Source: Cornus controversa (lineage: Eukaryota > Streptophyta > Magnoliopsida > Cornales > Cornaceae). From it: a stretch of 64,000 bases of DNA. Below, piece after piece: positions 46,760-56,467 of this stretch. Numbering within the stretch: the first letter of the stretch is position 1; each line of letters opens with the position of its first letter. The DNA lies in assembly GCA_026545225.1 (NCBI GenBank), contig CM048845.1:82859033-82923032 (forward strand), given 5' to 3'. The translations under genes were made by a program, and so were the position numbers. Under the pieces are notes generated by a model. It searched no databases, had not been told where the DNA came from, and was given only the letters and a program-made list of their open reading frames with translations.

Positions 46760-47488
46760 AATGCTTTTTAATGATTTTTAAAAAACACAAATCGTATAAA
46801 ATAAAAAGACCATTATGCCCTATCTTTTATTCCTTGCTTCTTTTTCATGCCAATCCCTCTCTAAAACTCTCTTCTTCTCTCTCTAATATTCTCTTACCAA
46901 CTCAAATTCTCCATGATCGAAATCTGTAAAGGCCAACAAGATGAAGATGAAGAGAGAGACTTTTTAAATTATTAATGAGGGTATTTTTGCTCATTGCATT
47001 TTGTTTGAATGAGGGTATTTAGGTAATTTTAGAAGAATTTTCAAGAGGATAACAATGTATTTACATATGCTTCAAAGACAAAATGGATATTTTAAAAATC
47101 TAAATTGTCAAGAAAATTTTGATTCAAAAATGCCTTTACCTCTATATTTTTTTTATATTAACATTATATAATATTATATAATTTAATAATTACATCTCTA
47201 TATTATATATAATATTATTAAAATATTATATATAATAAATATTTATATATTTATATTATAAAAATTAAAATATTATATTAAATATTAATTTGGTCAAATC
47301 TCAGGAGAGGTCAGTATAATTTATCCCAAACCTCAGGGGAGGTCAGTATAAATTATTCTAAATTTTTTGACAAAATTAACAGAATTTTGGACGGATGAGG
47401 TCTTTATCTAACGGAGCAAACCTCAAGATAGATTATTGTAGAAAAATTCAATAATTTAATATCGGGTCTAATTACACCAAATATACCC
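46209..47488. mobile_element. MULE-like foldback element, 1.28 kb
   Basis: Terminal inverted repeats of about 280 bp begin GGGTAAAATACACTGACC and, inverted, GGGTATATTTGGTG. They share ATTACACCCGA.AT.AA.TATTG, CGTTAGATAAAGACC, and the recurring phrase CTGACCTCCCCTGAGGTTTG. Unit A is uninterrupted here (about 27605). The flanks show no clean 9-bp duplication; eight bases (CGTACTCG) present in unit A are missing. The interior is AT-rich with (TA)n and no recognised gene. Confidence 0.75.
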
Positions 47489-47664
47489 TGTCAAAATTTG
47501 TGTGTAAACGTAAGTAATATTCTGAACTGAGATTAGAATAATAAAACCTAAAGGAGTTTGGTATATGTCCTAGTAATAATATTGAAGATTATTCAGACAG
47601 GTTGTGACAGATCAGAAGAGACTCTGTCAATGGTGGCTATACGAGTTTGAATTCCCAATCTGCT

Positions 47665-47672
47665 TATATAAA
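47665..47672 (+). promoter_or_regulatory. TATA box of ERF copy 2
   Basis: TATATAAA, identical in context to that of copy 1. Confidence 0.5.
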
Positions 47673-47901
47673 CGCTGTTCGGCAATAACTTCAAAAGGGT
47701 AACGATTATTCGCCGGAAAATCATCTGGGTTGGTCTTCGTTTGTCATATTCCTATGACGTTGAGTTGGGTACACATGCTTGTTAAAGGTGGCGAATCACA
47801 GAGACTTAGGCGAGTACGTCAGGTTGCCAGCCAGAGGCACCACCGATGAGTCAGACCAAATTCAGTCTCTAGAACAGGCGGAGGAGTTGTTATCCTCGGC
47901 G

Positions 47902-49138
47902 ATGGCGCCGCCACCCATGTTTTCGGGGTACACTCGGTCAGGGGAGATGTCAGCCGTTGTGACGAATGTGGTCTCCGGCCAGACGTCCGGCGGCTGGGCT
48001 AACAGGACTGACTTGAGCGGTGCTGCTACGTCGTAGTTTAGGGGAGGTTCGGGGATTTATTCATCCAATTTACCTTCTTTATCAGGCTACTCTTATTTAA
48101 GCTCTGGTTCCTTGGCTGGACAAAAGAGAGGGCCTGAAGAAGAGAGTGTAACTCAAGTTGGTGAGCAGAGTCAAATGGTTTATAGAGCTTCACATGGATA
48201 TAGAGCTTCGCATGCAGAGTCTTCTTCTGTTACAATATATATATATATTCAAATCTCAATCTAGGTTTTCTAAAATAAATTTGTTTTAAAATATTTGAAT
48301 TTCATATTTAATTTGATCAATTTCAATATTTTTTGGAAGAATTTTAAGTTCAACTTGATCCAATTGATTGTTTAGGATAATAGTTGATCTTTCATTTATT
48401 ATTTTTAGGACATACAGTGGTAATTTTTTTATATTTTTAAGCTTATCAGCATCAATTAACGGGACCACTACAATGAAAATTTTAGTGTTGCTTGTATTAT
48501 CTATGAAAACTATGTAATATTGCATGTGTGAATAGTTTTTTTTTTCATAAGAAATTTCAAACTGAATATTATCTCAAATTTGTTATTATTTCTAGGACAA
48601 ATTCTACTTTTTTTTTTTTTTATTGTATAATTCATTAGTTTACAGTAGCAGAGGAAGCTACAAATATTGGAACACCAAGCACTATTATGAAGAAACAAGA
48701 GAGACGAGAGAAAATACAGAGGGGAAATGGACAGCAGAGATAAGGGACCCACACAAGGCTGCAAGGGTTTGGTTAGGTACGTTTGAGACAGAGGAAGCAG
48801 CCATGGCCTATGATCAAGCTGCCCTGAGGTTCAGAGGCAACAAAGCAAAACTCAACTTCCGTGAGAATGTCAGATTGTTGCAACCTATCCAAGTTTCTCC
48901 GACCACCCAGTTACCTATTTATGGTGCTCCGGTGACCCAGTTTAGAGTCACGTCACGACCGCCGACAATCCTCCAAAGGCAGCCTTTGCAGGGCTCGGAC
49001 TTTGCTGGGAACTACTGGACATATGCACAGCTGCCTCAGAACTCCGGTGATTCCTCATCTGGTGGTGGGTCAGATTGTCCGGCACCCCCATGGATTGGCT
49101 CCAGCCACTACCCTCCCTCTTCTAGCCAGTTGATTTGT
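47902..49138 (+). pseudogene. AP2/ERF transcription factor, copy 2, inactivated
   Basis: Same gene as copy 1 ([20 protein letters not shown]). There are several independent lesions: TAG at 48034-48036 in exon 1 where copy 1 has TCG; about 35 bp missing at about 48235, removing the 5' splice site; about 40 bp missing in exon 2 near 48686; loss of the stretch encoding Val-Arg-Gln-Arg-Pro-Trp, the start of the AP2 sheet that contacts DNA (about 48719); one codon lost in GTFET.EEAA; and the final TAG changed to CAG, extending the frame to 49225. The remainder ([17 protein letters not shown]) keeps the family Asp that copy 1 has lost. It cannot bind DNA as an ERF. Confidence 0.92.
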
Positions 49139-49968
49139 TTTTTTTTTATGTATACTACATGTCGGTTTTGGATTTTTTTTGTTATAGTTATCATTATAGT
49201 AAAAGAATTCAACACATATTACTAAAGTTCAAGTAGAAACAACGAAGGCAATTCATTTTGGTGTTGATCTTAGTTCGGTAAGAATCTTAGGTTGGCTTGA
49301 TGATATACATGAAAGGGTGGAAATGGTCATAGAAGAAAGACTAAGAAAATAGTCCATGGTATTGTTACTATTGTATAACCGTTTTGGATTCATATAGGAT
49401 AAATTAGCGACAGAAGTTTTATACTCACTTAAGTAATTAGCGGAAACATGTAAGAATAAGCAACAACTATAAGATAACCGCGCACTGAATTGATAAAACG
49501 AGTACCAAATCGATCGTGCATATCTGACCATTTTCATGAAATTAAATGACGTGCAGCTGGAATAATTCAGCTTGAATTATTGATAACGTATAGCTGGAGT
49601 AATTTTATAGCTGGAGTAAGTTTCCTTAAATATTCCTAATGTTTCATTTAAGAGTAAATTGCTCTGTGACTCTCTCACGTTTATCTTTATTGTTCAAGAA
49701 GAATGCTTGTCAAAAATGGACCTCACATCCCCGGTCAGACAAAACAAAGTTTGTTTTTAATGGTGCAAGTGTTTTTACTATTATATCCTGTTAAAATTGC
49801 CTACGTCATTGCTGACATATACCACTACAATTCTAAAAACCCTTATCTCACCAAGGCCAATACCTCTCTCTTCTGCAACGTTACACCACCAAACTTCACA
49901 ACCATTGGTCTGTATCTCACACACACACACACACACATATATTACAAACAGATACATATATATCCTTC
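49139..49968 (+). promoter_or_regulatory. 3' flank of ERF copy 2 and promoter of ERF copy 3
   Basis: Flank sequence shared with 29224-30304, then the region upstream of copy 3 with CCAAACTTCACAACCATTGG and a (CA)n(TA)n stretch (49918-49944). No clear TATA box at the expected distance. The bZIP palindrome of the orphan promoter is mutated to CTACGTCA (49801-49808). Confidence 0.55.
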
Positions 49969-51217
49969 ATGGCCGCCAACAAGAAGAGTAACTCCTCAGT
50001 TTCTCAAACGTCAGGTTCCCAGCCAGAGGCACCACAGATGAGTCAGTCTCTAGAACAGGCGCAACAGGAGGAGGAGCTGTTATCCTCGGTGATGGCGCCG
50101 CCACCGATGTTTTTGGGGTACACTCGGTCAGGGGAGATGTCAGCCGTTGTGGCACCGTTGACGAATGTGGTCTCCTGCCAGACGTCTGGCAACTGGGCTA
50201 ACAGGACTGACTTGAGCGGTGCTGCTACGTGGTCGTTAAGGGGGGGTTCTGGGATTTATTCATCCAATTTACCTTCTTTATCAGGTTACTCTTATTTAAT
50301 CTCTGGTTCCTTAGCTGGACAAAAGAGAGGGCGTGAAGAAGAGAGTGTAATTCAAGTTGGTGAGCAGAGTCAAATGGCTTATAGAGCTTCACATGCAGAG
50401 TCTTCTTCTGTTACAACTGGTTAGTTTTCATCAACACTGTTTCATTCAATTATCCTTCATATATATATATATATATATATTCAAATCTCAATCTAAGTTT
50501 TCTAAAATAAAATTTTAAAACAAAAATTTGTTTTAAAATTTTGAATTTCATATTTAATTTGAACGATTTCAATATTTTTGGAAGAATTTTAAGTTTAACT
50601 TGATCCAATTGATAGTTTAGGATAATAGTACTCTTCCGCTTGATCTTTAGTTTATTATTGTTAGGACATACGGTGGTAATTTTTTTTATACTTTTAAGCT
50701 TATCAGCATCAATTAACGAGACCACTACAATTAAGATTTTAGTGTTGCTTGTATTATCTATGAAAACTATGTAATTTTGTATCTATGAATAGTTTTTTTT
50801 ATATAAGAAATTTTACACTGAATATTATCTCAAATTTGTTATTCATTCTAGGACAAATTCTACCTTTTTTTTTTCACATGTATAATTTAGAGGGGTGATT
50901 TCGGATCGGATTGGATTATGCATAATCCTAATATGATCCGTGAATTACGGATTGGCGAAAATTCTATCTGATTCATGGCAATTCACTAATCCGATCCGTG
51001 CAATCACGGATCGGATCGGATTAGGCTAGTACTCCTATTTGAATTTTGTTTTTCTACTTCAAAAATTACAAAAAAAAAATTGACCAACAAACACAACACT
51101 TTTTAATTCGCATCTCAAATGAACACAGTTGTTAAATAAACAAATACAATATATATTGAGTTTTTAGGTTTATCCATATAAGTATATAGCATATTATATT
51201 ATTATACATATAATTAC

Positions 51218-51254
<37 letters not shown>

Positions 51255-51871
51255 CCACGGATCGAATTTCTGACCTTTCAATTCGTAATCCAATCCGTGA
51301 CTAACAAATTTTAATTTTTTAATTCGCCACCAATCCATTAGCTAACGGATTGGATCGAATTCGTCTGGATTAGATTGAATTTGTGGACTCGCGAATTTTT
51401 TGTGCACCCCTAATAATTTATTTGCTTACAGTACAAGATGAAACTACAAATATTGGAACAACAAGCATTATTACCACCACCCAGCCACAAACTCCATCCA
51501 CTGAGACTGTTTTGTATGAAGAAACAAGAGAGACAAGAAGAAAATATAGAGGAGTGAGACTGAGGCCATGGGGGAAATGGGCAGCAGAGATAAGGGACCC
51601 ACACAAGCCTGCAAGGGTTTGGTTAGGTACGTTTAAGACAGCAGAGGAAGCAGCCATAGCCTATGATCAAGCTGCCCTGAGGTTCAGAGGCAACAAAGCA
51701 AAACTAAACTTCCCTGAAAATGTCAGATTGTTGCAACCTATCCCAGTTTCTCCGACGACCCAGTTGCCTATTTATGGTGCTCCGATGACCCAGTTTAATG
51801 TCACGTCACGACCGCCGGCAATCCTCCAAACACATCCATTGCAGGGCTCTGACTTTGTTGGGAACTTCTAG
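49969..51871 (+). CDS. AP2/ERF transcription factor, copy 3, full N-terminus, truncated C-terminus
   Basis: Exons 49969-50419 and 51432-51871 join in phase 1 and give 296 residues. Only this copy has the complete N-terminus ([20 protein letters not shown], then a Glu/Gln-rich stretch, then [14 protein letters not shown]). The AP2 domain is about residues 188-246. It retains Asp at domain position 19 but carries Leu194 for the usual Gln (GVRLRPWG), Pro210 for Ala ([11 protein letters not shown]) and Lys219 for Glu. The intron contains a 523-bp hAT MITE. A TGG-to-TAG change ends the protein at GNF, about 40 residues early, and a solo LTR lies just beyond. It may still make a DNA-binding protein lacking its Ser/Gly-rich tail, or may be on the way to a pseudogene. 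Confidence 0.8.
50890..51412. mobile_element. hAT MITE in the intron of ERF copy 3, TSD ATAATTTA
   Basis: Ends GAGGGGTGATTTCGG and, inverted, TAGGGGTGCACAAAA. Perfect 8-bp duplication ATAATTTA (50882-50889 and 51413-51420). The empty site is visible in copy 1 (TGTATAATTTATTTG near 28653). GGATCGGATTGGAT/ATCCGATCC subterminal repeats flank an AT-rich core with (TA)n. No coding sequence. Confidence 0.92.
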
Positions 51872-51906
51872 ACATACACACAACTGCCTTAGGACTTTGA
51901 TGATTA

Positions 51907-53313
51907 TGTTGAAAAATATATGCGTATATGATACTATTTAAGATATGAAACAATTCTACTAACATGTTATATCACATAAATTATATATCTTCTAAAATAT
52001 CATAAGAAATTTTTAACCAATTTCTATATCAAGTAAGATTATAACACATTTAATAATCTAGACTACTTGAACTCATCTATAATACATGTGCTACATGTTA
52101 TGTAAACCATATAACACAATCAAGTAACTAATTCTAATTTTATACTTTATAATGTAAAGTAAATAAATAGTGAAGAACTTGTAGATCGAGAATAGAGTTA
52201 ACTCCATGTCCTTAAGACAATTAACGCCCTGCATGGTGCTAAATGGACTCAATGGCGTTTGTTTCTTAGGATACAACCATCTCTCACCCACCAAAAGAAG
52301 CACTCCAATTTGATACTCTCAAAGAAGCACCAATATGTTGTACTCTCACTTGACCTTTGGGTTCATAAAGGAATTAGATTCAGGTCTGGGTTACTTTGTA
52401 GGTAGTGATAAAATACTACGTTAGGAGAGAAGGTGAAGTCTCAAAAATTATCCCCTCCCAAATGAGACTTGAAGGACCTATTTATAGGCATAGTGGTACC
52501 CTTTCAAAAGTAACCAAATAGCCATCAGTCATTTAGTTTGGTGCTAAAGAAAACAATCGCAGTGTTTCAACTTCAATCGATACTAATAGTATTTATTCGA
52601 TACTTAACAGACATTTTTGATGTCTATTCAGTGTACAGTGTCATCCACGACCCGAATAACCATGGCAAATCAGCATTAGTCACCCTTGGCTCCGATCCCG
52701 ACCACCGAGATCATTACTCGTCACGAAAGCCTTATTATTCTTATCATATCAATTCCCAAACCTGGAGTTGTAATTTCAAAATCTAGCGGAAGCATTACCA
52801 TATATGTCAATATCATTATATTTGAAGGCCGATCTCACTTTAGGACCCCATATTATTTACCATGCCCCATATCTTCCACTATTCAGGTGTATCCCAACAA
52901 TTTCAATATTAATAATTAGGAAAATGTTACATGTCTCGAATAAATATTCCAAAATATATGTTGAATCTATATGGTAAGTGTATTAGACCATTGGGACTCT
53001 GTGTATGAGAGGAATCTCACTAATACTAACTCACCATTTAATTTTATCTCCTAAAATAATGTGCTATGTCACCTGCCACATAAATTCGAGATATATTTTG
53101 AAATATTTATTCGAGACGTGTAGCATTGCTCTAATAATTAACTAATAATAACTACCCATCAACGGAGTAGTTGTATCACAAACATTAATTCATTAATGTT
53201 AACTACATGTTTTTATATTGTACATACAACGTACAACCATTCCTTTAAGCTTTGGTTGTATTCATATTAAACTCACTATTTTCATTAATCTAAAAGCAAC
53301 CATTTTTCTAATA
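51907..53313. mobile_element. Solo LTR inside the last exon of ERF copy 3
   Basis: A 1407-bp insert starts TGTTGAAAAATA and ends TTTTTCTAATA (a CA end mutated to TA), between GATTA (51902-51906) and GATTC (53314-53318), a 5-bp duplication with one mismatch. The exon continues on the far side. CCTATTTATAGGCATAG near 52488 looks like a TATA region. No ORF was recognised, so the superfamily is not certain. Confidence 0.7.
52919..53132. mobile_element. hAT-type MITE nested in the solo LTR, TSD AATAATTA
   Basis: Arms GGAAAATGTTACATGTCTCG and, inverted, AGAGCAATGCTACACGTCTCG share the following AATAAATATT.CAAAATATAT. Perfect 8-bp duplication AATAATTA (52911-52918 and 53133-53140). Confidence 0.85.
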
Positions 53314-53397
53314 GATTCTTCATCTGATGGTGGGTTAGATTCTCCGGCACCACCGTGGACTAGCGGCTCCAAACACTACCCTCCCTCTTCTAGCTAG
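53314..53397 (+). pseudogene. Detached 3' end of ERF copy 3
   Basis: GATTCTTCATCTGATGGTGG and the following bases correspond to the codons for the Ser/Gly-rich tail of copy 1, with the original stop at 53395-53397. It is separated from the rest of exon 2 by the solo LTR and is out of reach of the truncated reading frame. Confidence 0.85.
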
Positions 53398-53464
53398 TTG
53401 ATTTGTTTTTTTTATGCATACTACATTTAGGTTTTGGCTCATTTTTTGTTATAGTTATCATTGT

Positions 53465-53511
53465 TTTTTAGAGTAAATGGTGTTTAACATAGTATCAGAG
53501 CCTCAGGGAGC
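53465..53511 (+). repeat. Fragment like the miniature LTR element at 1-58 (LTR end plus PBS)
   Basis: TTTTTTAGAGTAAATGGTGT, then TTAACATAGTATCAGAGCC, matches TTTTAGAGTAGATGGTTGTTAACATGGTATCAGAGCC at 22-58. It interrupts the ERF 3' flank (compare 29290). Confidence 0.7.
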
Positions 53512-54183
53512 AGTAAGTTCAGTAAAAATGATCATAGAACAAAGATTAAGGAAAGAGTCCATTGTTACTATTGTATAACTATTTTGAGTTCATATCTGAG
53601 AAACTAAAGACAAAAGTTTTATACTCAGTGAAGTAATTAGTGGAAACATGTAAGAATAAGCAACAACACTTGGAATGCCTTTTATAGATTTAGAAAAAAA
53701 ACCTATGCTAAGGTTTCAAAAGATATAGTTGGACTCTAAAAAAAAAAAAATGTTTAACTTGAAATATTGTTCCAATACATGTATACGATAACTTGGAACC
53801 ATCCATAAGATAACCACACACTGAATGGATTGTGGAACCTACACCATCCAAAATATAAAGCGAGTACAAATCGATTGCGCATATCTGACCATTTTCATGA
53901 AATAATGTACGGTTGGAATAATTTAACTTGAATCACCGGTCTCAAGAGGCAGTGAACTTATTGATAACATATAGTTGGAGTAACTTTAACTTGAATCACC
54001 TATCTCGAGAGACGGTAAACTTATTTAATTTGTTGTTGAGGCTGTTAAAAAGTTCGTTTTAACTTGTTGAATGAGTTGTCTACAGGTTGGGTCAAATACA
54101 AAGCCCATTTTTTAATACCAGTAGAACTAAGATTGGTTGCAAATCATGACAAATGTTTGTTAATATATATAAATATTTTTTTA
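53512..54183. other. 3' flank of ERF copy 3, no gene seen
   Basis: Matches the flank of copy 1 (29390-29930), including GTCAAATACAAAGCCCATTT, and diverged units of the 85-bp repeat family. Confidence 0.6.
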
Positions 54184-55090
54184 GGGAGGCGATATTCGGA
54201 CTCTTTTTTTTTCAATTGCACTTCCATCTTAAATGAAATATCACTTTTAACCTTAATTTCATATGTGAATAATTAATTTTTTTAAATACTAAACTACCTT
54301 TTTAGATATTCTTCTCTCTCTTCAATCTTTAATGTTTTCGGATATTTTCGACAAGATAAACAAAAAATACCCAAAAAAAAAATAACCCAAAAAAAAAGTT
54401 CTCTATTTTTACCAGACCTTAAAAAAGTTATCTATGTTGAATAAATTATCTCTTTTGACAAGACCAAATATATATATTTTTATCTTTGTTAAATAAATTA
54501 TCTCTTTTGGTAGGAACCAAAAATAAAAAGTACCCCAAAAAAACCTATCATTATTGAATAAATTATATCTTTTCAGACGACCTAAGAATAAAGTACCTAA
54601 AAAAAATTATTCTTGTTAAATAAAGTATCTCCATTGAGAGGATCAAAAAATAAGATATCTTTATTGAATAAATTATCTCTTTTGATATGATCCAAATAAG
54701 AAATTATGTTTGTTGAATAAATCATCTATTTTGGAAGGACCAAAAAAGAAAAATAATCTTTGTTGAATAAATTATCTCATTTGACGGAATAAAAAAAAAA
54801 ACCTAAAAAAAAGTTATCTCTTTTCACGGGACCGAAAAAGAAAAGTACTAAAGAAAGTAAAGTAGGTAAACAAATTATTTCTTTTGACAGAAATCCAAAA
54901 AATATATATATAGTAATAAAGAAAGTAAAGAAGCTAAAAAAAATTTAAGTTTATAGTATAAAAGTTAGTTGTGGTATTATAAAATAAGAAATGATGTATT
55001 AATTAGTTTATGAACCTTCTTCTCATTTTCTTTGAAAGAAAAAAACAAGTGGAATGTAATTATAAAAAATAGAAGTGCGAATATCTCCTC
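54184..55090. mobile_element. TIR element filled with degenerate tandem units
   Basis: Left end GGGAGGCGATATTCGGACT; inverted right end GAGGAGATATTCGCACT. The flanking T-rich sequence hides the target duplication; the ERF copy 1 flank lacks the insert. Inside are about nine degenerate 45-60-bp units with TTGAATAAATTATCTCTTTTG cores (54438, 54493, 54554, 54612, 54665, 54712, 54763, 54807, 54869). No coding sequence. Confidence 0.65.
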
Positions 55091-56458
55091 TTTTTTTTTT
55101 CCTTAAACTATTCCTTATCTTTCATTTAATGATATAATAAGATTTTATATAAAAATGTTTATAAATGTTTGGCTAGGACTTTTTAAGACGGGTCAAACTT
55201 TATCAGAATTAAAAATATTCTTAAACTTATTTGTAAATGTCTTTTTTATTGCTTAAACTATTCTCTTAAATTTCATTCATTTTATGTTATGACAAGAGCT
55301 TATCATCTTAAGTTGTAAACTTAATTATTTAATTGAAGTGATATATGTGTTGCTTATAGTGGACTAAATTACACAAGGATCATCTTTGTTGGTAATTAGT
55401 TATCTTCCTATGAATATGAGAGAGATACAACATTCTTCTTCTTATAATTTGTCCCCTGTTTGTTGGAGAAGGAAAATTTTGTAGTTTTCTCTTCTATATC
55501 ATTCCCTTATATTTTTCTTGGGTTTCATTTATCTAGACAATATTTCACCTAAAAATGTTCGTAAAATAACTAACCTAATGAAATTGAAAATATACCAAAA
55601 AGAATAGGGCATCATGATAATTAATGAATTGATATACATTGAGTCATTAAAAAATTACCATACATAATTCAAAAAGAAAATTTTGGAGGAAACAATTTGT
55701 GATCTCATTCAAAAATATTGAAATGAATATATTATAGTGAAATTTCTTCACTTTTTTCCATCTTCTTCCTCTTGTTTTCTTCTTAGACGCTTGCAACTAT
55801 TTGTCCTTTGTGAATAGAATTTTCATTCTTATCCTTCCTGCAACAAACATTAGTCTTAATTAATAAGAAATATTATATTAATTTGATTGTCAAACACATA
55901 AATTACATTTTAATTATTTTTGTACATGTAATAATCTCCTTTTTTTACTTAATTACTTGCCAATGGTTGGTTGTAATTGTGCATCACTACTTCATATTTT
56001 TCTTTTACTTTTTCGTTCTTATGTATATAACGTTTCATTTTAGGATAACACTAACTAATCAATTACCAATTTCAATCGAATTATATATGTGTTAATCATA
56101 TATATACATGTATATGTGTATTATATATATGGTTATCTTTTAGAAATATTCAACGAACAATTCTGACTAATTAATCATTATTTAATTATATTTAAGGAAG
56201 AATTAGTTTCACGAATATAAAACTAATGAAATCTTTTTTTAGTAAAATTAAATAAATTCTAAGTGCGTACATGTATATGTCTATTGTAAATATATATTAT
56301 ATCTTATTAATTTTTATATATAAATTTTAATTCTTATACTGTTTTTCATATGTTTTTGTTCCTAACTTTTAATATCGTTGCATATCATATGAGTTTTTTA
56401 CTAGCAAGAATTTGAACCCATTCCACGACAAAACGTATGTCTCAGAAATTCATACCCT
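55091..56458. other. AT-rich intergenic DNA, no gene seen
   Basis: No paired termini or recognisable protein. The open frame at 55883-56095 is Phe/Ile-rich and looks like chance. Confidence 0.5.
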
Positions 56459-56467
56459 TTTATATTT

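Larger units (their letters stand above)
30343..50007 (+). repeat. Tandem duplication unit B, expanded by later insertions
   Basis: Blocks matching unit A: 30343-31187, about 32419-32729, 33942-34611, 36866-37979, 38486-39342, about 45770-46208 and 47489-50007. The intervals are insertions: a truncated TIR element, a Pack-MULE, a LINE, a hAT MITE, a copia element, MITEs and a MULE. Several of these have clean target duplications that fall inside duplicated sequence, so they post-date the duplication. The homology ends in exon 1 of ERF copy 3, which continues intact. Confidence 0.8.

Noticed and set aside
46800..46990. CT-rich segment of the MULE at 46209 as a captured gene exon
   Set aside because: No open frame or family resemblance; compositional only.
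49797..49991. Alternative frames over the ERF copy 3 promoter
   Set aside because: They overlap the promoter and start codon, are not conserved in the orphan promoter copy and include the CA repeat.
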